Shown here piece after piece: positions 5,488 to 10,000 of a DNA stretch of 10,000 nucleotides (positions are counted from its first letter, which is position 1; the number at the start of each line of letters is the position of its first letter). The position numbers and the translations under genes are program-made. The DNA lies in NCBI RefSeq assembly GCF_020217005.1, contig NZ_JAIWOI010000198.1, forward strand, positions 1-10,000, read 5' to 3'. This DNA is from Rheinheimera sp. (GTDB lineage: Bacteria; Pseudomonadota; Gammaproteobacteria; Enterobacterales; Alteromonadaceae). Under the pieces are notes generated by a model. It was not told where the DNA came from, searched no databases, and saw nothing but the letters and a program-made list of their open reading frames with translations.

Positions 5488-8400
5488 TCAGTTGAGTAGC
5501 CTTTGCAACAAGCGTTTTAACGACACTTCTTTTAACGGTTTGAGCATAAAGTGAAACCCAGCATTCAGCGCATGCTGGCGGATGTCACCGCTTTGATCGG
5601 CTGAGTTAATGACGACCGGTGCACTGATGCCAAAATGCTCAGCCAGTTGCACTGCCACCTCTACTCCGGTAGCGCCCTGATCCAGATGGTAATCAAATAA
5701 CATCAAGTCAGGTTTAAAACCCTGTTGCACCGCACTCAGCGCTTCACTGGGTGAGCTGACGGCCATGACGTCACAGTGCCAGCTTTGCAGTAATTGTGAT
5801 ACGGCTTGCAGCAACACAGCTTCGTTATCCATCAGCAAAATACGTTGTCCGGCAAAACGACTCGGTTGGCTGGATTTTACCTGGGGGGTAATACGTTGAC
5901 TGACTCGGGTCAGCGGGACCTGAATATAAAAACAACTGCCTTGACCTGGTACTGAACTAAAGCGCAGCTCATGGCCCAATAAGCTACAAATACGCTGACT
6001 GATAGCCAGGCCAATGCCCAAACCTTTTTGATCGGCCTGACTGCCTTGTTGGAATTCATCAAAGATTTTTTGTTGGTCGGCTTCGCTGATGCCTATGCCG
6101 GTATCACAGACACAAATACGCAATTGATCGCCCTGACGTTTGACGCCCAGCAGAATTTTACCCTGTTGGGTGTAGCGTAGCGCGTTGGCCAATAAATTCT
6201 GGATCACTCGTTTAAGCAACTTAGCGTCACTTAAAGTGCCAAGACGGGTTGGAACATACTTAAAATTCAAGCCTTTGCTTTGGGCCAACACCGCCGCTTC
6301 GCGGGCAGCTTGATCCAATAACTCAGACAAGGCAAAAGGTTCAGGTTGGGCTTTAACCACACCAGCGTCCAGTTTGGTCAGCTCCAGAATAGCGGCCAGC
6401 AACTCTTCCGCTGAATTCAGCGATTGCGTTAAGTTCTGTGCTAATTGTTTAACTTCTTCCTGCTGGCTTTGCTGGCGGATAAGACCACAGAACAAGGCTG
6501 CTGCATTAAAAGGTTGCATCAAATCATGGCTGGCGGCGGCAAAAAAACGGGTTTTAGCTGCAGTAGTAGCTTCGAGTTGTTGTTTGGTGTGCTGCAGTTG
6601 TTGGTTTAACTCTTCCAGCTCAGCAGTACGGCTTTTCACTCGTTGTTCCAGCGTATTATTGCTTTGCTCCAGTTCACGCTGGACTTCAATAAAAGAGCTG
6701 ACATCACTGTAAGTGGTGACAAAACCACCGCCAGGCAGCGGATTGCCTAACATTTCGAAAATGCGGCCATCCTGTTGCTGGCGCTGAAATTTATAGCTGC
6801 TGCCCTGACGCAAATAATTCAGCCTTTTTTGTATTTCCTGGCAGATTTCCTGTTCAGACAAGGCCTGTCCTGCTAAACCCCGTTGCAGGTTATAACGAAT
6901 CAACTCCTCAACCGGGCGCCCAACTTCGACTAAGCCTGGTGGATAGGCAAAAAGCTCGAGGTAACGCTGATTCCAGGCTATGACCCGTAAATCTGCATCG
7001 ACCACACTAATACCCATACTGATGTTGTCGATAGTGGCATGCAATAAGGCCTGATTAAACTGGAACACCTGGCTGGCTTCATCAACAAAACGCGCAACAG
7101 ATTCAATAGGCAGCTGCGCGTGTTTACCTGAAGCCTGCAGTAAAAGCCGCATCGAGGCACCGCCAACTACTGCAGCCAGACTACGTTCTACTGCTTGCAT
7201 AAACTGTGGGTTGGCCCACTGCTGTGGTTCCAGCCCGGTTTTGCTGTACCGTTGCAGCAGCTTTTTCGCTTCTTTTTCACCAGCAAAACGCCGCACCAGT
7301 AGGTATCCGTCCTGTACGCTCAGTAGCGGATTTGAGTTGTCGGAACTGGGCTGGCTAGGGCGGCGTAAGAAACGGTAGCTCTCCAACCATTCACCTAAAC
7401 GGGTTTGGCTGAAATGGCTTACTACCAATAGCATCAGGGTGTTGACGGTTAAACTCAACAGCACACCTAAACTGACAGAATCAATCTGACCGCCAAATAG
7501 TTGAGTTGGCGCCAACCAATCCATACCCAGAGGCCCGGCTATTAGCCAGTCACCTCCTATAAAACCTGCTCTGGCCAGTTCTGGCAGTAATAAAATATAA
7601 GCCCAAATCGCCAGGCCACTGCATAAGGCGGCAATAGCACCCTGGCGGTTGATCCGCTGGCTAAATAATCCAAGGATAAGAGCTGGTGCTAACTGGGCTA
7701 TAAGAGCAAAAGCCATTAAACCCAGTTGAGCCAGACCTGTGCTGGTGCCTATCCAGCGGTAATACAAGTACCCACAAAACAGCACGGCCAGCATGGACCA
7801 GCGTCTTAAGGTCACCACTTTGATTTTTTGCTGGCCTGGATTGTCTGCGTTTTGTTTGCGGTAAATCAGCGGCGTCAGTAAATCGTTAGTGATCATAATG
7901 CCCAATACCACAGTGGCTACTATCACCATGCTGGTGGCGGCAGAAAATCCGCCTAAATAGGCCAATAAAGCAATGTCAGTGCGGTTAGCCGCTAATGGCA
8001 GTTGCAGTACCACTAAATCCACATTGGCTTGTGGCCCTAGCATCATAATACCAGCCAAAGCCAAGGGCAGGGTGAAGACGCTCATCAGCAGCAGGTAGCC
8101 AGGGAATATCCAGCGGGCCTGGTGCAAATGGCTCAGTTGCTGATTTTCGACGAAACTGACATGAAACTGGCGAGGTAAACACAAAGTGGCAATAAAGCCC
8201 AGCAGCACATGCACCCAATACACATAAGAAGGCTGGCCTTGTTGCTGAATGTGCTGCACAGACTGGTGTTCGGCGGCTTTACTGAAAATATCCGCCATGC
8301 CATCAAACATACCCCAGCAGACAAAAATGCCAATACTCAACAGCGCCAGTAATTTCACCAGTGATTCAAAAGCGATAGCGGCCATCAACCCCGGGTTGGG

Positions 8401-8964
8401 CTGATGCGCTTTGGCGCTGCGACCAGAAAACAGTAAAGCAAAAACAGCCAGCCAAAGCGTGACATAAAGCCCGGTATCCTGATACCAGGGCCTGTTGTCC
8501 TGCATCACGACCAGCGCCTGTATGCTGGTGCTGATAGCCTGCAGTTGCAAAGAAATATAGGGAATAATGGCAATCAGCACTATCAGGGTAGTGAGTATCG
8601 CCAATAGGCGGGAATGGCCATAGCGGGTGGCGATAAAGTCGGCAACAGAGGTAATACGATAACGGCGACAGGCGATGGCGATACGACCTATTAAACCAAA
8701 GGCAAACCAGAAAAGAATAAGAGAACCTATGTAGGTGGGGGGGATCCACCAGCCATTGACAGCGGCCTGAGCTGTAACACCGTAAAAGGCCCATGAGGTG
8801 CAATAAATGGACAAAGCAAAACTGAAAATCCAGGGCGACAGCGGGTGACGGCGCTGCAGCCTGCGGCCCACAGCTCCCACACCTAACAGCACCAATAAAT
8901 ACAGCAAAGACAAAGCCGCGATGGTGCCGAGGCCAATAGTGCTGGCTGGTAAGGTCATAATCAT
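5488..8964 (-). CDS. crbS: CrbS-like SSS-domain hybrid sensor histidine kinase
   Basis: This 1158-residue membrane kinase couples a sodium/solute-symporter (SLC5/SSS) module to phosphorelay. Approximate order: about 13 membrane helices (4-520); a STAC-like linker (about 550-620); a PAS domain (about 640-740, DNISMGISVVDADLRVIAWN); a coiled coil (about 755-800); a HisKA with phospho-accepting H813 in SHDLMQPFNAA; an ATPase with N box (NLLANALRY) and G boxes (DTGIGIS, GLGIGLAIS); and a C-terminal receiver with phospho-acceptor D1091 (LMLFDYHLD), acidic DNE and LKPL lysine. This architecture and the HDLxQP H-box are those of CrbS/MxtR kinases, which signal to CrbR-type regulators to turn on acetate use; the SSS part may sense or transport the ligand. 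Start is uncertain: GTG 8976, ATG 8964 and ATG 8958 all lack a good Shine-Dalgarno. It follows hbdH by about 90 bp on the same strand. Family certain, symbol probable. Confidence 0.93.
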   Translation of the reverse strand: MIMTLPASTIGLGTIAALSLLYLLVLLGVGAVGRRLQRRHPLSPWIFSFALSIYCTSWAFYGVTAQAAVNGWWIPPTYIGSLILFWFAFGLIGRIAIACRRYRITSVADFIATRYGHSRLLAILTTLIVLIAIIPYISLQLQAISTSIQALVVMQDNRPWYQDTGLYVTLWLAVFALLFSGRSAKAHQPNPGLMAAIAFESLVKLLALLSIGIFVCWGMFDGMADIFSKAAEHQSVQHIQQQGQPSYVYWVHVLLGFIATLCLPRQFHVSFVENQQLSHLHQARWIFPGYLLLMSVFTLPLALAGIMMLGPQANVDLVVLQLPLAANRTDIALLAYLGGFSAATSMVIVATVVLGIMITNDLLTPLIYRKQNADNPGQQKIKVVTLRRWSMLAVLFCGYLYYRWIGTSTGLAQLGLMAFALIAQLAPALILGLFSQRINRQGAIAALCSGLAIWAYILLLPELARAGFIGGDWLIAGPLGMDWLAPTQLFGGQIDSVSLGVLLSLTVNTLMLLVVSHFSQTRLGEWLESYRFLRRPSQPSSDNSNPLLSVQDGYLLVRRFAGEKEAKKLLQRYSKTGLEPQQWANPQFMQAVERSLAAVVGGASMRLLLQASGKHAQLPIESVARFVDEASQVFQFNQALLHATIDNISMGISVVDADLRVIAWNQRYLELFAYPPGLVEVGRPVEELIRYNLQRGLAGQALSEQEICQEIQKRLNYLRQGSSYKFQRQQQDGRIFEMLGNPLPGGGFVTTYSDVSSFIEVQRELEQSNNTLEQRVKSRTAELEELNQQLQHTKQQLEATTAAKTRFFAAASHDLMQPFNAAALFCGLIRQQSQQEEVKQLAQNLTQSLNSAEELLAAILELTKLDAGVVKAQPEPFALSELLDQAAREAAVLAQSKGLNFKYVPTRLGTLSDAKLLKRVIQNLLANALRYTQQGKILLGVKRQGDQLRICVCDTGIGISEADQQKIFDEFQQGSQADQKGLGIGLAISQRICSLLGHELRFSSVPGQGSCFYIQVPLTRVSQRITPQVKSSQPSRFAGQRILLMDNEAVLLQAVSQLLQSWHCDVMAVSSPSEALSAVQQGFKPDLMLFDYHLDQGATGVEVAVQLAEHFGISAPVVINSADQSGDIRQHALNAGFHFMLKPLKEVSLKRLLQRLLN

Positions 8965-8975
8965 ATCACTGGCCA

Positions 8976-8993
8976 CAGAATGTTTTTATTCTG
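8976..8993. other. Small hairpin at the crbS start region
   Basis: CAGAAT (8976-8981) pairs with ATTCTG (8988-8993) around a 6-nt A/T-rich loop. On the minus-strand mRNA it sits just before the candidate kinase starts (12 nt ahead of ATG 8964) and overlaps the first base of GTG 8976, in a region with no clear Shine-Dalgarno. It may affect translation; it is weak and could be chance. Confidence 0.3.
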
Positions 8994-9056
8994 CCCTGAT
9001 GCCTCGGCAACTGTCCAGCAAGCTGTTGTTCTGAGTCTAGTGCCGGGCCCGGACAT

Positions 9057-9806
9057 TTAACGCGCTGTCCAGCCACCGTCCAGCACCAGGGTCTGAGCTG
9101 TGATATGCCGTGCCGCCGGCTCACATAAAAAAGCTGCAGTGCTGGCAATTTCATCCACGCCAATAAAAGCTTTTTGTGGCATTGGTGCCAGCATGATCTG
9201 CTCTATCACTTGCTGTTCGGTCAGGTTATGTTCTTTGCTTTGCGCTGCTATTTGTTGATCAACCAGCGGGGTACGGACATAAGCAGGGCAAATGGTATTG
9301 ATGGTGAAGTCAAAATTAGCGTTTTCTAAGGCGACTACTTTGCTAAAGCCTAATAAACCATGTTTGGCCGCGACATAAGCAGACTTAAAGGGCGAGGCCA
9401 CCAGCGCATGAATAGATCCAATATTGATGACCCGGCCAAAACCTTGTTGCTGCATACGGGGCAACACAGCTTTGGTTAACATAGCTGGTCCAGTCAGCAT
9501 CACTTGCAGCAGCTGTTGCCACTTTTGCTCAGGAAAATCTTCCAGTCGCGCTACATGCTGAATACCGGCGTTGTTGATCAGTATATCGACCTGATAAGCC
9601 TGAGCACAGGCGTCAATGGACTCTTGCTCTGTTAAGTCCAGCTTTATACTGCTGGCCTGATAACCTGCAGCCTCGAGTTCTTGCTGCCGAAGCTCCAGCT
9701 GACCGCTGTTGATATCTGCCAAAATCACATGATGACCCAGACTGCCAAAATGTTCAGCCACCGCAAAACCTATACCCCCAGTGCCGCCTGTTATTAATAC
9801 ATTCAT
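9057..9806 (-). CDS. hbdH: D-3-hydroxybutyrate dehydrogenase (SDR family)
   Basis: This 249-residue cytosolic enzyme interconverts D-3-hydroxybutyrate and acetoacetate with NAD(H), feeding PHB monomers or ketone bodies towards acetyl-CoA. Classical SDR features are the nucleotide motif TGGTGGIG (6-13), D31 after the second strand (NAD preference), NNAG (78-81) and the catalytic set S131, Y144, K148. Residues that align by constant offset with the Pseudomonas fragi enzyme's substrate-binding set, as I recall it, are present: Q83, H133, K141, Q185 and W246 (LDGGWTAR). One position expected to be Trp is Y176. The ATG at 9806 places the Rossmann strand immediately at the N-terminus; the longer frame to 9872 adds an unrelated 22-residue tail and is rejected. 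The ribosome site is weak (AGGCAG). The crbS-like kinase follows on the same strand and may share the transcript. Confidence 0.95.
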   Translation of the reverse strand: MNVLITGGTGGIGFAVAEHFGSLGHHVILADINSGQLELRQQELEAAGYQASSIKLDLTEQESIDACAQAYQVDILINNAGIQHVARLEDFPEQKWQQLLQVMLTGPAMLTKAVLPRMQQQGFGRVINIGSIHALVASPFKSAYVAAKHGLLGFSKVVALENANFDFTINTICPAYVRTPLVDQQIAAQSKEHNLTEQQVIEQIMLAPMPQKAFIGVDEIASTAAFLCEPAARHITAQTLVLDGGWTAR

Positions 9807-10000
9807 TTTTAACTGCCTATGCTGACAAAACCTTATGTAAGGCAGGTTAAGTGCTGTAACGGGCAACCACAACGGTACTTTAGTGCTATAGCAGATGATT
9901 CTTGTATGAAATGGTATTTAGTCGTAACTTTTTGCTGAACCATGGCGTAGCAGAAAACTTTGTTTTGTCTGGCTTGCCAGCTGTGGTAGATTTAAGCTTC
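9807..10000. promoter_or_regulatory. Upstream region of hbdH with small palindromes
   Basis: The region contains CCTTA-TG-TAAGG (9831-9842), 24 bp before the hbdH start, and the perfect 10-bp palindrome TGCTATAGCA (9884-9893). AGTGCTGTA and AGTGCTATA (from 9850 and 9882) form an imperfect direct repeat. These could be operator sites for hbdH or for a gene beyond the window. I see no convincing promoter. Short open frames run off the right edge on both strands (for example ATG 9911 on +), and none can be assigned. Confidence 0.35.

Noticed and set aside
9807..9872. 22-residue N-terminal extension of HbdH
   Set aside because: The SDR fold starts at MNVLITGG; the extension covers palindromic upstream DNA and resembles no part of the family.
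9911..10000. Start of a new plus-strand gene (ATG 9911) or end of minus-strand genes at the right edge
   Set aside because: One plus frame and two minus frames stay open for about 27-37 codons to the edge; there is no ribosome site or recognisable motif to choose among them.

Overview
The window looks like chromosomal DNA of a Gram-negative gammaproteobacterium with a carbon-scavenging lifestyle. The outer-membrane TonB-dependent receptor, the CrbS/CrbR-type acetate-switch two-component pair and the short-chain 3-hydroxybutyrate dehydrogenase fit an Alteromonadales/Chromatiaceae relative such as Rheinheimera or Alishewanella. That genus guess is inference from protein style, not a database match.

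Layout from left to right. A complete TonB-dependent receptor gene (47-2281, +) is followed by about 200 bp packed with four hairpins, two of them copies of a short palindromic repeat. Then comes a NarL/LuxR-type response regulator (2489-3136, +, CrbR-like), with a third copy of the repeat just past its end. Convergent to it is a LysM plus GH19 endolysin/chitinase-like gene (3255-4049, -). Upstream of that lies a long perfect inverted repeat (4148-4177). Next is a small, apparently unannotated gene on the minus strand (4260-4427, 55 aa, strong Shine-Dalgarno, own intrinsic terminator, C-terminal Cys-Cys). It is divergent from a LysR-type regulator (4589-5482, +), and the two share a 161-bp intergenic region with two inverted repeats. 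The LysR gene converges, with a 5-bp gap, on a large hybrid sensor kinase with a sodium/solute-symporter-like membrane domain (5488-8964, -, CrbS-like). Directly upstream of the kinase on the same strand is a D-3-hydroxybutyrate dehydrogenase (9057-9806, -). The last 190 bp is the upstream region of that gene and contains no gene I can assign.

How the parts may work together. CrbS/CrbR-type systems are known to switch on acetate uptake and activation (acetyl-CoA synthetase). Here the kinase lies downstream of, and may be co-transcribed with, a gene that converts 3-hydroxybutyrate to acetoacetate, which ties ketone-body/PHB-monomer use to acetyl-CoA metabolism. The cognate-looking regulator lies about 2.3 kb away on the other strand. 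It is separated from the kinase by a three-gene block (endolysin-like enzyme, small peptide, LysR) that looks functionally unrelated and may be an insertion or an independent regulated unit.

The most interesting candidate for something undescribed is the 55-aa peptide gene with its terminator and divergent LysR regulator. The second is the short palindromic repeat family, whose copies show compensatory base changes.
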